This document shows positions 1 to 12,345 of a DNA stretch of 64,000 nt, piece by piece (position 1 is the first letter of the stretch; each line of letters opens with the position of its first letter). A program made the translations under genes and the position numbers. A model generated the notes under the pieces. The model saw nothing but the letters and a program-made list of their open reading frames with translations. It made no database searches and was not told where the DNA came from. This DNA is from Odontomyia ornata (Eukaryota; Arthropoda; Insecta; Diptera; Stratiomyidae), in contig OZ017740.1 of the NCBI GenBank assembly GCA_963969285.1, positions 146,306,796-146,370,795 on the forward strand, given 5' to 3'.

Positions 1-1367
1 AAGGATATATAGAGTTTAGATTTTGATGGATAAGCTAATAATTTTACGTGAACGGTGACACAATAACAGAAAAGTACCGACAGAACTCAGCGATATATTT
101 TGCATTTTATTTTTCAACTGTAAAACTAATACCGAACAAGTATTTTTGCATTTTTAACTCTTTAAAGTAGATGATCAGAAAACTTGCACACTCCCACAAC
201 AAACTCTTAATGCTAGAGAACACAGACCACATTTACCATTCATATGTTTAAAGAAGCCATCATATATTTCAGGTTATTGATTAAATTTTTTTTAATTCTT
301 GCAAAGAATTTTAGAAATATTCTTACCGATCAGTCACAATTTGTTAAAAGACACCTTTTGGGTCTAGAAACGATACAATAATGTTTTATTCATTTAAAGT
401 AATATTAGATTGAAAAAAAAAAAATTTCGTATTTAAGGTGATCAACGTCTTACCTCATTTCTACTTTCTTATATAGTTTCCTTGAATTTAATGTTTCGTA
501 TCAAATACGGTGAATTTTGTATAAATAGGTGTACGTTACATAGTAGTGCTACTCAAAATAAGCAACTCAATAGTTTCCTACAAAGTGCCTTGTATGTTAG
601 TTATAGATATAGTTTTCTTTTACAAAAATCAGTTTGTATAAAATTAGGTAAGAATGTATAAGATATGAATTAATCGTCAATGGAAAACTCCTCGAAATAT
701 GAAAACGTTTGACATTCAAATCAAATCTATGTTCATATGTTAAAAGTATCATAAATATATTTGATTCAGGGAATTGAAATAAGATAAAGTTGGATATATG
801 ACAATCTAGGGATGCTCAGGTACACATACCTTTCATGAGTAACGTCCACAAAGGTCTAGGTTCCCAAGAGTTGCGCTCATTGGAAATATTTAGCGAAAAT
901 TTAAATTAGCTACGGTGAAATTTTCAGAAACGAAAATCTAAATATTTTATTCGGCAATATTTTTTGTAAAGTTATTGTTTAGACCTTTTCATTTGGACAT
1001 TTCCTTTCTACCTCACATACAGCAAAAAAATGTTCCTTTCAAGCCGAAGCTATGATTGTAAGCAAATGCAGAACTTCCTAGATTAGTTTATCCTTTAAAC
1101 AATTCACGCCTTGCTGGATCGAGTTATGACAAAAATAAAAAAAAGGGTAAAACCATCAATTCAAATCTAGTGTAATGTAAAAGATTTGAATGTCAATGAT
1201 TTTCTGTGGAACAAAGTGAAAGTGGCAGAAAATGCGAATAAAGACCATAATATTCCATTACTTGTTAAGAAAGTTTATTAATTGTATAACATAGCGAGAA
1301 TATCTCGCTCTAAATTTTTTTTTGTAATAAATATAATTCAAAACTATAAAAATACAAAATAAAATCA
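1..1367 (+). other. AT-rich noncoding, probable U3 of an LTR cut by the window edge
   Basis: I see no gene here. The stretch is AT-rich, with stop codons in all frames and no protein similarity I recognise. It directly precedes the conserved LTR 3' block that ends at 1952. The LTRs of this family are about 3.0-3.4 kb, so this is probably the U3 interior of an LTR that starts left of the window. No TGTAAT start with a matching flank was found inside the window. The interior does not resemble those of the other LTR copies. Confidence 0.4.
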
Positions 1368-1952
1368 TGAATTGCTAAGATAACTAAAGACTTTCCTTTT
1401 CAGCGGTTCTTCTTTTTCAGTGGAAAGAGAGAGTGCAGGGTAGGTATGCCGTCGCGAGGGTAGGGTTTCGACAAATCCGCTGAGGTCGGTTTCGCGTCGC
1501 GCGCGGTACGCGGTACCTTTGTTGGTTCGTCATTTTATTAGAGTAGTTTTCGTCGGGTTGAGTTCGAGTAGCATATTTTTCGGTACCGCGTCGGAACTTC
1601 GGAAACGTGAAATGAAAATTAGATTTTGTATTCTTAACTGGATGAATGAAAAAAATACGGAGTAACGTAGAGTAGGTTTCTTCTCCGTATGGTTTGGTTT
1701 TGATAACGCGTTTTGAAAACGGGCATGTTCAGGTGGCTGAAAACATTGTAATTGAGCGTAACCTATTCGGAGACCCGCGACCGAAATCCTCTCCGAACTA
1801 GCTGGCCGACAAGCAGCCACCGCGTGAATGGGTTACGGTGCACGGATTGGTTGACCTGTTGGTACCATCCGTTGGCACTACTCAGACTTAACGTCTAGAA
1901 CCGATGAGAGGTCGGTTTCGCGTTCGAACTTGAAAAGTTGAAAAACATTACA
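1368..1952 (+). mobile_element. Conserved 3' block (R-U5-like) of a giant gypsy LTR
   Basis: This block matches the last 580 bp or so of the LTRs ending at 9537, 19451, 41120 and 50486, and the minus-strand LTR starting at 28492. It begins with TGAATTGCTAAG and a pyrimidine tract ending CAG, has GC-richer shared segments (GTAGGTATGCCGTCGCGAGGG, then GGAGACCCGCGACCGAAAT), and ends with ATTACA. The bases after 1952 (AAATTAG) are not a primer-binding site. It is therefore a solo LTR or the 3' LTR of an element lying to the left. An AATAAA lies just upstream. ORFs across it are not conserved between copies and are not genes. Confidence 0.85.
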
Positions 1953-2656
1953 AAATTAGACAGTTTTCAATATGCTCATGTAACTTCAATAATACTAGTA
2001 ATAAATGATTAATGCAAGTTTCGGAAAAAGAGTGATTATTTGAACGCTTCGAAATTATATCATGAAAAACTTTTCGAATTGGATTTTCAGTTTTCCAAGT
2101 TTATTTCCTTACAAATTTGTTTTCTTGTTTTAGTTATCATTTTCTTGAAATGAGTGAATTTTCTGTTTTTTTGTTTAAATTAAAAATTTCAACATTTCTA
2201 TATTGCTATGATATTCGATAGAGATGCGTCCCCCTGCGCTCTCCGCTTGTTGTTGGTGTTGCTGTCGCTGCTGAAATCCATGAATTTGTTAGCTGTACTG
2301 CACGGTTGGTGAATATAGGTAGATCGTGTCCGCGTGTGCTGACTGGAAGGTGGTCTGAAATGGTCAAGTGGCTGCGACTCATCCGTCGCCATGTACTGGA
2401 ATTTGCTGATGTTTATGTTGATATTGCAATGTGCCGTGATTGGATTGATAGCTGGAACGTAAAAACGGGACTTGACTGGTGGGTGGTGGTTACATGACAG
2501 GCACCTGGCGATGTGACTAACAGATAATTGTACTGCGTTCTTTTCGAATGCTGCTTTCAATTTGTGGTGGATAAAGTTTACAGTTGGTTTTGAATGTTCA
2601 TGTTGCGGGTTTTGAATAGTGTATTTAAATTTTAGCTTTCTCTATACATCATATTA
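1953..2656 (-). other. Noncoding stretch, probable 3' UTR of the CK2-alpha retrocopy
   Basis: This stretch lies directly downstream, on the minus strand, of the CK2-alpha-like sequence. Read on the minus strand it is rich in CAA/CAC/CAG triplets and then ends near 2150-2180 in an A-rich run. That would suit the 3' UTR and degraded poly(A) tail of a retrotransposed mRNA. A 120-codon minus-strand frame (2198-2560) is low complexity and I do not accept it as a gene. The link to the retrocopy is inferred from position and composition only. Confidence 0.35.
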
Positions 2657-3480
2657 TTATTGATTACTAGTTTTTGACGATGAATTCAACATGTTCAACT
2701 GTCCGTTCACGATCGGCAGGAAATAGGGATGTGCCATCGCCTCGCGGCCGTGAGCCGCTTGACGTGGTCGTAGCGCAGCAATTTGTCGACGAAGTCGAGA
2801 ACCTCAGGCGACACTAAATGTTGATTATCAGAATGTACGAAACGCTCCCATCGCTTGCGGGAATGCCTCTGCATAATGTCTTGGAATCGTGGGTCCAATT
2901 CAATATTATATTTGTCTAAGTAGGCGAAGAGCTCTTCGGTGCCCAGCACCTTGGCAATACGTACTAGCTGATCGTAGTTGTCGTGGCCGTGGAAGAACGG
3001 CTCCTTGCGGAGTATCACGGAGGCGAGCATGCAGCCCAACGACCACATGTCCAGCGAATAGTCGTACATCTGATAGTCGACGAGCAGCTCAGGGCCTTTA
3101 AAATACCGCGAGGCCACCCGTACGTTGTACTCCTGGCCGGGGTGGGAGAACTCGGCCAAGCCCCAGTCGATCAGGCGCAATTTGCGGTTGTCGTGGTCGA
3201 TCATCACATTGTGAGGTTTCACGTCGCGGTGCATGTTGCCCATGCTGTGACAGTAGTCGAGCGCCTTGAGCAATTCAATCAAGTAGTAGCGGATCTCCAG
3301 GTCTGTGAGTGTCTGGTACAGCTGTTTGAAGTCCGTGTTGTTGACGTGCTCGAAGATGAGCGCAGGCATGCGCGACACTGGGCCTTTTACGACCGCCAGC
3401 AAGGTGATGATGTTGGTGCCTCCACGAAGGTTCTTATTATTTATGACGCTGACACGCTCCGTGCTCGATTACTACAAGGA
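2657..3480 (-). pseudogene. Casein kinase 2 alpha subunit retrocopy, N-truncated and frameshifted
   Basis: The minus-strand frame from 3402 reads as the catalytic core of protein kinase CK2 alpha, starting near LRGGTNIITLLAVV. It keeps HRDVKPHN (catalytic loop; the HRD Asp is present), DWG in place of DFG as is usual for CK2, and the activation segment GQEYNVRVASRYFKGPELLV. Upstream of about 3440 the glycine-rich loop, the ATP-binding lysine region and the basic cluster are missing or scrambled, with in-frame stops. After RLTA a one-base shift near 2748 moves the C-terminus to another frame; that frame reads REAMAHPYFLPIVNGQ and stops at 2657-2659. No introns interrupt the match, which points to a processed copy. 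Lacking the ATP-binding lobe, it cannot make an active kinase. Confidence 0.9.
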
Positions 3481-3748
3481 ATTGGTTTGACCGTCTGATC
3501 AGGCAGCAATGAGTATTGTTGGGATTTAGAAGCCCCTTAGCTCTACGGGCTGGATAGAATACGGCCGGATTTTTATCGAGAAGTTTTTAGAATGTTTCGA
3601 CAGAAGGATGCTCGGACTACAAATAATTAAATTAGCAATTTCGTTTGATTGCGTCTAAGATATTAATTAACATAACGAAATCTCAATAACAAAAAGCTCA
3701 TCACATTAACCAATTAAACATCTATGTAAAGTACAATACTCACACTCT

Positions 3749-3877
3749 TAACAATTTCCACCAGCTGTTCTTCCTGTGATGTGTATAGTGCATGACTTTG
3801 AACGTGTTCCACCATTTCTGGGTGCAAATTTCTCATTGCTGCAACTGCATTTCGCGATATTGGTTCCTCAATTTTTA
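3749..3877 (-). other. Possible orphan exon (minus strand) with a splice donor
   Basis: Read on the minus strand, this segment encodes about 43 uninterrupted residues with normal amino-acid composition (it includes NLHPEMVEHVQSHALYTSQ). It is followed by AAGAGT|GTGAGTATT, a good 5' splice site, at about 3748. The upstream border is less clear. I do not recognise the family. It could be an internal exon of a host gene, or a piece of another retrocopy. No partner exon was found within the window. Confidence 0.35.
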
Positions 3878-3879
3878 TG

Positions 3880-6540
3880 AATCATCATACTGACTTTATT
3901 TTGCTTGAACTCTTGCTAGAATCTAGGGGTTTGATTTATAAGCTGACATGAACAGCCAGTTTTTTTTCCTCCACCTAATTCGATGGAAATGCTTCGGCAA
4001 CTTTACACTAGCTGAACAGCGAGTCAATTGCTGTTCAACAGAAAATTTGACGTCTAATTGTTTGGCACTGCATTAACTGCAGGAGTTATCAGTTTTACTA
4101 TTGTATGACGTCTTGTCACTAAATTTTCCGAGCAAGGCGGCCAGGTTTAAGGAAGCAGTGGGTATATGTAGTGAATTAAAGAATTTTTAAACGTCTGTTC
4201 AGGATTGCAGCGATAGTATGCTGCCTCAGCAAGCGAAGATATTAGTGCTCACCGGAATTGGCCCTGTCTGAGGACGCATGAATGGGCTGGCATTCATCAT
4301 GGCTCGTGAGGTGGGTTCTTTTCCCCAGCACAAGTGCCCACTACAAAAAAAATTTCGCATTCTCGAATTAAACGATCAACTCGTGGTTCGACGGTTCCGA
4401 GGCCGAGGTAACCTATCGAAGGAATGCAATACCAAAGTATGACAGACCGAGCCTGATTAACATGCACCGGACTCGAGAGGATATTGTCTTTACCACTTCA
4501 CACTTATGACCCCCAAATAAGAGTGGGGAATCAAGGTGGAACTGGTGCCCCCTCGCACCTCTCCATCCGAGTCAAGATCCATTGTAGATGTGGCTTATAT
4601 TTTCCATCTAAATGAAAAACTCATGCAAACATAATTCTCGTGAATACTTCCTTTAAATAAAAAATAAGAATGTTTCAGAGTTATTTTGAACTTTTATATG
4701 ATGGAATCACATAATACTATACTTTAACATAAAAAGGAAACTTGAGCGGAAGGCCACTCTACCCTGCAAGAGCACCTGCAACGCAAAGAGAAGGGGTGAG
4801 CTGACCCGATGGCTAGCTCATGAGTGGAGGGCCCAGCCAACGCGGTGGGTCCCATACCTGTTCAAGGTACCATGCAAATGGAACGACCAAAGGTTTTCTT
4901 CAATTCATCTTTTATTTACATATGGAAACTATTTTCATCATTCAAGAAGCGCGCGACTATTCAAAAAAACTAAATATCTAATAAATGGAAAACATCATAT
5001 TGCAATATGTCAACTCTAAAGTAATTTATAATTATGGATGCAATTCCAGAAAAAGAGAGAACGAATGAAAGAAACAAACAAGCATTGCTAATAAATAATT
5101 TAAATTAAATAATTTAAAAAAAATTTTAATTCTTAGATTTATAATGATCATAGAGGGTACTTGTCCAGTCCTCCTCCGATGAGCGCTCGTATTTTTGGTG
5201 GGTAAGCGCCTGTAATTTATTTTATCTTGATATGTGACACAATTCGTAATTACACTACTTCCACTAGTATCATTAATATCTTTACTTTTATATAGTTACG
5301 GTAGATCTATTACTCTCAAATTAAACACGATAAAACTAAAAAGTTTACAAAGAACAAAATAAAGTGCCGTTATTAATAACCGATGTCATGACGTTAACCA
5401 ATCATAAATCGCCAAGTTTTAGTATTTAAGTAATAATCTGTCACAAAAACCCATCCGTGAATCGGTTGTCGAACATTCTCACTTCTGCTTCTCAGCTCGA
5501 CATTGTAACAGAAATTGTGATTCGTGCAAAAGCCTCCTACTCCCAATTAGTTCAATAGCCAGCGCTATCTCCCATATTTTCAAAAATACAATCAAATCCA
5601 GAGGAAGTACAAAACGTATTTCAGGCGACAAACCCGAACCAGCGAGCTGAATTAAATTATCATGACTAATCGGTTGTATTAGTGCCTCCACGTTATGACG
5701 CAATCAGGGTATATTTTGTGTAGTCAATTTAATACACCCGCCACGAACATTACTATTTCTAGCATTGAGTGGCAATCAGACCTGGCTATGTAAACTTGTT
5801 ATTCGCGATGTTTCACTACTTTTCAATTCGCATGCATGTAATGAGTCAATAATGTTAGCGACGAGTATCGATGGACAACTACGCGCTTGCAAAAAATCAC
5901 TTTGTCAAGTTTTTGAATTTCGCGTCCACGCACAACCACATAATACGAATGTTATTATGCAAAACTTGCAGACTTTTGAGCGACTTTCTATCGAACATGC
6001 ACAATAGGTACACTTGATTCATTGCTCTACATCATAATAATGATGTACGACCCGTCACATATGAAGTTTTCTCGAACAAACGAAGTATGTAAGTTCTATC
6101 CGAAAATGATCACGTCGCGTTTTAATTAATTTTAATTGTAACGTGTCAATGAACATGAACACATGGGCCGTTACAAAATTAGTTGCTTTTGATATTTACT
6201 AAATACAATCGATTATTAAATAAATGTAATGAGAAATGTTTAAAGAATGAGCAGCGGAGTAACTTGCATACGAGTGCAGTTAACAAAAATGTGACGAACT
6301 TTTTCGCTCGTTTCTCTTTGCAACAATCTAGCAATTGCTTCGCTAGATTGTCGCAATAGGGTTGCCATTATTGATTTTTATTTGTCATTTTTTTTTTTTT
6401 TATTTTTATCGACAATGGTAGCGGTGATAGTGATGGGGTTTGTTTCGGGTTAGTATTGATAATGCTAATAAATTGTATATCAAATTCTACCACACTTATT
6501 GCGTTGTTACTTTTAAGAAATAATATTTTCTTCGTAAAGG
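3880..6540. other. Intergenic, no supported gene
   Basis: The stretch is mostly AT-rich noncoding. Two GC-richer islands (about 4230-4590 and 4740-4900) have repeat-like composition but no readable protein. On the minus strand, 5154-5213 could be a tiny terminal exon behind a possible acceptor (TTACAG), but two frames are equally plausible, so I do not call it. Frames of 74 and 80 codons at 5479-5703 and 5765-6007 show no family features. A poly(T) tract lies at about 6389-6402. Confidence 0.5.
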
Positions 6541-9500
6541 TCCTTGTAATGAATCATGCGACGCCGCTGGCGACCACCACCAACACACCTTGCTGCTAGG
6601 TGGCTTGTCATCTCATGTTGGTTGTGACGGGTGCACATCCCACGTCAATTTTGTCGTGGGATAACAAAATGAATTGACAGCCACATGGCAGTGGAGGTGT
6701 GGAAGTGGTGGCCGCCACCCAAGAGCTGTCGATGATTTTCACAATTTCGCGGGTGGGAGTTTGTTTTCGTACTCTTAATCATTCACTTGGACATATTGCT
6801 CCGCTAAATTTATATCACGTGAGAAGTGTTTATAATATGAAATCAAAATTCATAGTGTCGCGATGCTAAAAATATTGAAATTTTCGCAGACAAGCCGCAT
6901 ATCAAATGCGTGTCGATTCACTTGCTCAATGTCGAATCAGACTGGCCTTGTGCTTGGAGTTCATATTCAATCGGAAGATAAGTACAAAATTTGTTTGCGG
7001 CTCCTCTTGCACATTGTACGTGCAAATAGGATTTTGTGAAGTTTAAGATTTTCAAAGGAAAACAACTGTACCGGCGCGTAGACCTTTAAGACAATGATAT
7101 TCTTACCAACTTTAATATAATCCTAATGTACAAAGGAAGAAGGATTAATACTTGAGTACACATGAAACAGGCCCTCCTTGAATAAATTAGTGAACGAAAG
7201 ATTCAAAGTAAAACAAAACAAAAAATAAGAAAATTTCTATAAAAAGAAGCAAATGTTAAGCCACCAACTATGGGAAAAGTATAGAAATGGTGGAAATATC
7301 TACTTAGTCTAAATTTAAAATTAGTTTATAGGGTTACGATTTCTAATTTATTTGTAAATCAATTTATGGTTCGGTAGTACGACGAGAGAATACGATAAGT
7401 ACAGTTATTTGAATTATTTAGATATGTTTCGCGCAGTCCGAGGAAATTGCTCTCAAGTCGATTGAACTCCTTTAAAACTTCTGTACATTCAAGCAGGATC
7501 TTTGAAAATGTTATGAAGGAAGCACCAACTAAGCACCACTGCCCGATTTTTACGATAGAGAATGTTAGTAGACAGTTTAATCTGATATTGCTGTTCCACA
7601 ACTAGCCTTATTTAATCCATCCCCAACCTGAGCCTCGCCCTCCCTCCTGTTCCTGCTACTTCGCCCACTTTTCCCTCTTGAGATAAGGTGGAAAGTACCA
7701 AAAGCAGCAACATCAATCAATAACCAATTTGCGTAAATGATTAACTCGCTAGAGATCTTTAATGCAATAATCGTACGTTGCATTTTGTATATTTGTTAAT
7801 TTTTGTCTAACTTTATTATTGATATTTCATAAGTTTCCTTAATCATAGCAAGATATTATGTTTATTTGTAACACATGCTTGGAGGTTAGACTTTAATTGA
7901 ATTTCAACGGAAAATGTTTTTCTTGTACTTCTATGCATTTTTTTTACATACAAACGTAAATGTAGACAATATTTTGTAAATTTGTTTTTCGTCCTTAGAC
8001 AAGCAAAGTGTCAAATTTCCCAGTCGAATTCTCTCAATAAGAGCGCCCGCTCAGGAACGTCAATTTGTACAGATTTATTTATGGTCCACCCGAAATCTCT
8101 GAAAAGTCGAAGGAATGAGAACAATATTTGCAAAAATTTTAATTGAGTTAAGAAAATTTGTTTCTCTGAATGTTTTTTTTTATCATTTCCTTTTTCCGAA
8201 TGAAACGTTCAACATTTATTGGTTATATTAGTTGATATTGTACATTATTTTATTCGTAAGACATACCTTGAACCTTTGAGGAACAAGATAAAACCGGAGT
8301 GGACATCCATGTGTACACGTTGTTGCAACTACCCCTGCGACCGCCTGCCTAACTACGTGTCTTTTTGCACCTACCCCTGCGACCGTAATTCTAAAGCTAG
8401 TTAAGGGGAACCCAATGGATTGTCACAAGAAAGTAAACAAACGCTTATGCACTCGTAAATATGGTTTTATTGCAAATAACACTTCACAGAACAAGAAAAT
8501 AGCATTAAATACAAATAAAGCATTATGGCCACTTAGGATAGAAAACACTTTCGTATCGATAACCCATCGTTTTCTAGCAATAACGCACATTACACTTTTA
8601 ATTGAGTTCCTCGCTCCGATTTACAATGTCACTCCTTAACATGTTGTTATCCCTAAACCGGGTGTAATATTACTTTCACTACAGCCAATATGTACCTCCG
8701 GACACGTTCTCGAACCGAAAAAACGACTAAATTCCGAATTGTATCTCACGCGCCAGGTAAATTTCGCGTCCATGTTTAGTCGTCAAATTGACAATCTGGC
8801 TCTCGAGAGGAGAAATTGTGGAAATTATTGGAAATGAAATGACAATCATGCTCAGAAGGTGGTCGCATCATTTTCTATGGAGCTTATATGAGCATAGCCA
8901 CTCCATTTGTTCCGTTCCTCAAAGCCTTGAACTATGATAAATGGATTATGAAATAATATGAATTGCTAAGCATTAACAACGACTTTCCTTTCCAGTGGTT
9001 CCTTCTTTCAGCGGGAAGTAGAGTGCATGGTAAGTATGCCGTCGCGAGGGTAGGGTTTGAGAAAATCCACTGAGGTCGGTTTCGCGTCGCGTGCGGTATG
9101 CGGTACCTTTGTTGGTTTTGCCTATTCCTTAACGTAGCTTTCGTCGGGTTTAAGTTAGCGTAGTATATTTTTCGTTACCGCGTCGGTAAAATTCGGGAAC
9201 GCGAGATGGAGATTAGATTTTTGTTCTTTGACTGGATTGATGAAGAGATACGGAGTAACGTAAAGTAGGTTTCTTCTCCGTATGATTGTGTTTTTGACGC
9301 GTTTGAAACGGGCGTTTAATGGTGGCTGAAAAATTGTAAATGAGCGTAATCCATCGGAGACCCGCGACCGAAATCCTCTCCGATCTAGCTGGCCGACAAG
9401 CAGCCACCGCGAAAATGGATTACGGTGCACAGATTGGTTGACCGGGTGGTACCATCCGTTGGCATTACTCAGACTTAACGTCTAGAATCGATGAGACGTC

Positions 9501-9541
9501 GGTTCCTCGTTCGGACTTAGACTTAAAAATCATTACATCCT
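6541..9541 (+). mobile_element. Solo giant LTR (6545-9537) with TCCT target-site duplications
   Basis: The LTR starts with TGTAATGAATCATGCG at 6545, almost identical to the start of the AC element LTR (16100), and ends at ATTACA (9537). It is flanked by TCCT at 6541-6544 and again at 9538-9541. That is a clean 4-bp duplication, as expected for Ty3/gypsy integrase. It is 2993 bp long, and no internal element sequence follows it, so it is a solo LTR left by LTR-LTR recombination. The first 200 bp or so and the last 580 bp (from 8959) match family LTRs. The middle (about 6760-8950) matches none of the other copies here. ORFs of 60-80 codons in it are unrecognised. Confidence 0.92.
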
Positions 9542-10839
9542 TCGAGCAGTTTGCCTTGGCAGGCTGCTCGATTACTATATATAAGCCCTATAGAGAAGCT
9601 ATAGTCTCGTATATGATTGTAGAAACGTGAGCGTCCGAAAATTTTTTAAATTTCATTTTTCCCCTCACCGATTCAGCTACTAATCTACTCGTACAATACA
9701 AACTTCGGCTCGAGTTTATATCCATTCAATTGGTTATTTTCATTAAAGGTACCATATGAATGTCTTGGCAATTTTTTGATTGAGCGGAAAATTTCTAAAA
9801 TTTAATTCAATACTCACTTTGATATGTAGCACGTGCAAAGTAACTCGGTTAACTTTAACCACGACAAAATAATAGAACACACCATTTTATTAAATAAACT
9901 TTGCACTATTCAATAAGTTAGAGAGGAACCTTTTATCATTTCTCCTCATTTAAATTGCAAAATGATCGTTTTATACCGATTGTACATGATCTAAGCCCAA
10001 ATTGAGAATGATGTGAATATTGCGGGAAGTTATTAAATTAATTAAAAAAAGTGGCGCTAATTATTAATGAATTCATACTTTAAGAGCGTCTAACTTGTTA
10101 AGGTTGTGATGAAATCTTAAAACTCTGTGACAATTTCCTAAGAATCCATAAAACAGCACACAAACTGCTTTGTAATCGAAAAGAATTTGATTTGAGAAAA
10201 TTGGCGGTTGACCGCATGGTTTAGTAGAAACATTATGATAAATAGATTAACTACGATCGCCCCAATTTTTTTAAATTCAGTTTGAATGGCATTGTTGACG
10301 TTTTATTTAACGAAAAGCAACTTGAATTTTCGGTTAACATTGGTGGGAAATGTCATGAAGCTTACATTCCCATTAAGTTGTTCTTTTCCCCCTTAAAGCT
10401 GTGTTCATACTTTGCGTTTATACAGGGAAATATATTTCATATTTCATCCATCATTTAGTAAAAACATTGAATATTTTGAAGGGAAATATGATCATAATAA
10501 TAGCATTTTAATTGATATTGGTTAGGAATTCTAATTTTAACCTTCGTTGGCTGTATCATGTCTGAACCTTAAGGACCTAGAGGCATTTAGTAAGTGTGAA
10601 CGTTATATTAGCAAAAACGTGATAGCATTAGTGTAAAATTTATAGTATGAGTGAAATCATGAGAAATGTGGACAGAAAATTTGTTGATTTTCCTCTCTAT
10701 AATGTTATACCTGTATGGGAATGAAAGAGTCTTCAAAGGGATATGAACAATTTACGCGCTTTATTAAGTATTCTTTTGATATGTCTATTATAGTGCAGAT
10801 ACTGATTGAGGTGAATACAGAGGTATCGAACCAAGAATT
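9542..10839. other. Intergenic, AT-rich, nothing recognised
   Basis: This stretch follows the solo LTR. It is AT-rich with frequent stops. I see no coding similarity, RNA gene or repeat structure that I can support. Confidence 0.5.
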
Positions 10840-11200
10840 TATGTGGAATACATTTTGAATACTCTCAGCAGTCATAATGTGGAAACCTTTCCAATCATGT
10901 TTCAGATCTTGACTGGCCAACAGCAGTGTTGTCCGAAACAGAACTGTTTCATATTTTTGCACATATACTTTCGTTCGTCAATTGTCCATGTAGGTCTGCA
11001 CATCGTTGAATGCTCTCTGAAGGTTTTTTTGAATGACTGATGCGTTTTGGGCCACTGTATAAATTATCAGGTCATCAGAAAACGGCAACTTGTGATCGCA
11101 TAGGCACCACCTTAAAATCAAACCCATTCAATAGGTTGTGAATGAATATGGAAAAGAGTAGAAGCACAGTAACTGCTTGTTGCTGTCAACCATTAAAGAC
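10840..11200 (-). pseudogene. Non-LTR retrotransposon reverse transcriptase remnant (Jockey-like)
   Basis: The minus strand, read through two frame changes, shows the order of motifs expected of a non-LTR reverse transcriptase. First comes a segment like the QGSVLGPLLF motif (read here as AVTVLLLFSIFIHNLLNG). Then comes FSDDLIIYTVA, corresponding to the catalytic YADD/FADD box. Then VIQKNLQRAFNDVQTYMDN, and after a break YETVLFRTT, the usual KTxxxxF region of the thumb. Stops and frameshifts make it a relic. It is related in type to the RT relic at 15270-15990, which holds the earlier RT motifs, but the two are 4 kb apart and may be separate insertions. Confidence 0.75.
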
Positions 11201-12261
11201 CTTCAAATTCTCTTTAACATTGACTGGCACTTGTCGACTTTTATCTCTAGATATCACAACCTTTATACGTCTATACTCTGTAATGACCACCGATTCGGCA
11301 GAGACCTGTCATCCTTATACAATTTTCCAGCCAGCTGATAAAGTTGGATGACAGATCTCTGCTACTGAACCGCCACTGACGTTGACAGGTGGTGAGCGAA
11401 TTTAATATTGAATCGCTGCCACATAATCACCACTTGACGCTGGTCAGGTGAAACTTGTGTGAGTCGCGAATTGGGTGGTAAATTTAATTGTCTCGGAAAA
11501 GATAGGAGCCATTGCCCGAGGGAAAATGCAAGATTTCCTAAGAAGGGTTTTGTGTAGAATAGGTGCGTTTCTCTAGCTAATGCCCACTGTGAGTGTCGGG
11601 AGCAAAGGTGTGAAGTTATGTGTCAAACGGGAAGGGCGGAGCACCTAACCCCAAATTTGAAGTAAGTAAGTAAGGTGATTGTGGTGTTTGGATCTCAATG
11701 TAGTTCCTCCGCAGGAGCTAGTTGGTTGACACATGACTTACATTGGGGGTGCAAATATGGCAATTACCCTCTGACCGTCCCCAAAACCAACCCGCAAAAT
11801 ACCTAGTCCAACATGGGGCCCGACACGTCATTAAGGGAAAAAAGTGTGATACTACGCGTCGGGTTTATTGCTGCTCCATTATTTAACCCGTGTGTGCTTG
11901 CAACAAACTATTGGCCTATTGCTGGGGGCAAACAAATAACGAGAATTAGTTTGAAAACTTGGATAGGAGTTTCCACACAAGAATTTAGATGAAATGGCGG
12001 TTTCAGCATTCAAGTTAACCTATACCCGAAACATTTCAACTGGGCATTGAGCATTTCTGTAATTTTGGAAGCTAGTCAAGAAGTCAATGTACTACCTTAT
12101 AATAAATAACGTGCGATTTGAACTCCACAATAAAGGTCTCTCTGAATTCTCGTTTCCCAGTAGGCTTCCCTCTTTAGAATATTGTGTGCGATCTCATGTC
12201 TTAAATATCATTTCCAGTCCAGTTTGCTTCATGGATTGCCAATATTTTTAATTGATATTGA
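11201..12261. other. No gene seen; possibly more retrotransposon relic
   Basis: No uninterrupted coding similarity is visible. The stretch sits between two relics of non-LTR elements on the minus strand. It contains a short GTAA tandem run near 11660 and GC-richer patches around 11580-11830, which may be decayed repeat. Confidence 0.4.
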
Positions 12262-12345
12262 CTGGTCTATTGCAAAAGGTCCTTAATAGTGCCAGGTTAA
12301 TTGAGTGACCTGACATTCCAGGATCCAATGCCATAGTCCTTTTTC
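12262..12345 (-). pseudogene. Endonuclease N-terminus relic of a non-LTR retrotransposon
   Basis: One minus-strand frame reads IGSWNVRSLN, stop, PGTIKDLLQ. This is the hallmark start of the APE-type endonuclease domain (IGTWNVRSL...) in RTE/CR1-type elements. Two in-frame stops within about 25 codons show that it is dead. The extent is short and the neighbouring sequence is too decayed to follow. Confidence 0.6.

Noticed and set aside
2983..3498. 171-codon plus-strand frame
   Set aside because: It is antisense to the CK2-alpha sequence; its composition follows from the reverse complement of conserved kinase codons.
5154..5213. Possible terminal exon on the minus strand
   Set aside because: Two frames are equally open over fewer than 25 codons and the acceptor is weak; no family recognised.
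8219..8404. 61-codon frame with a twice-repeated YPCDR phrase inside the solo LTR
   Set aside because: The repetition is a short DNA duplication; no zinc-finger spacing and no second copy to show conservation.
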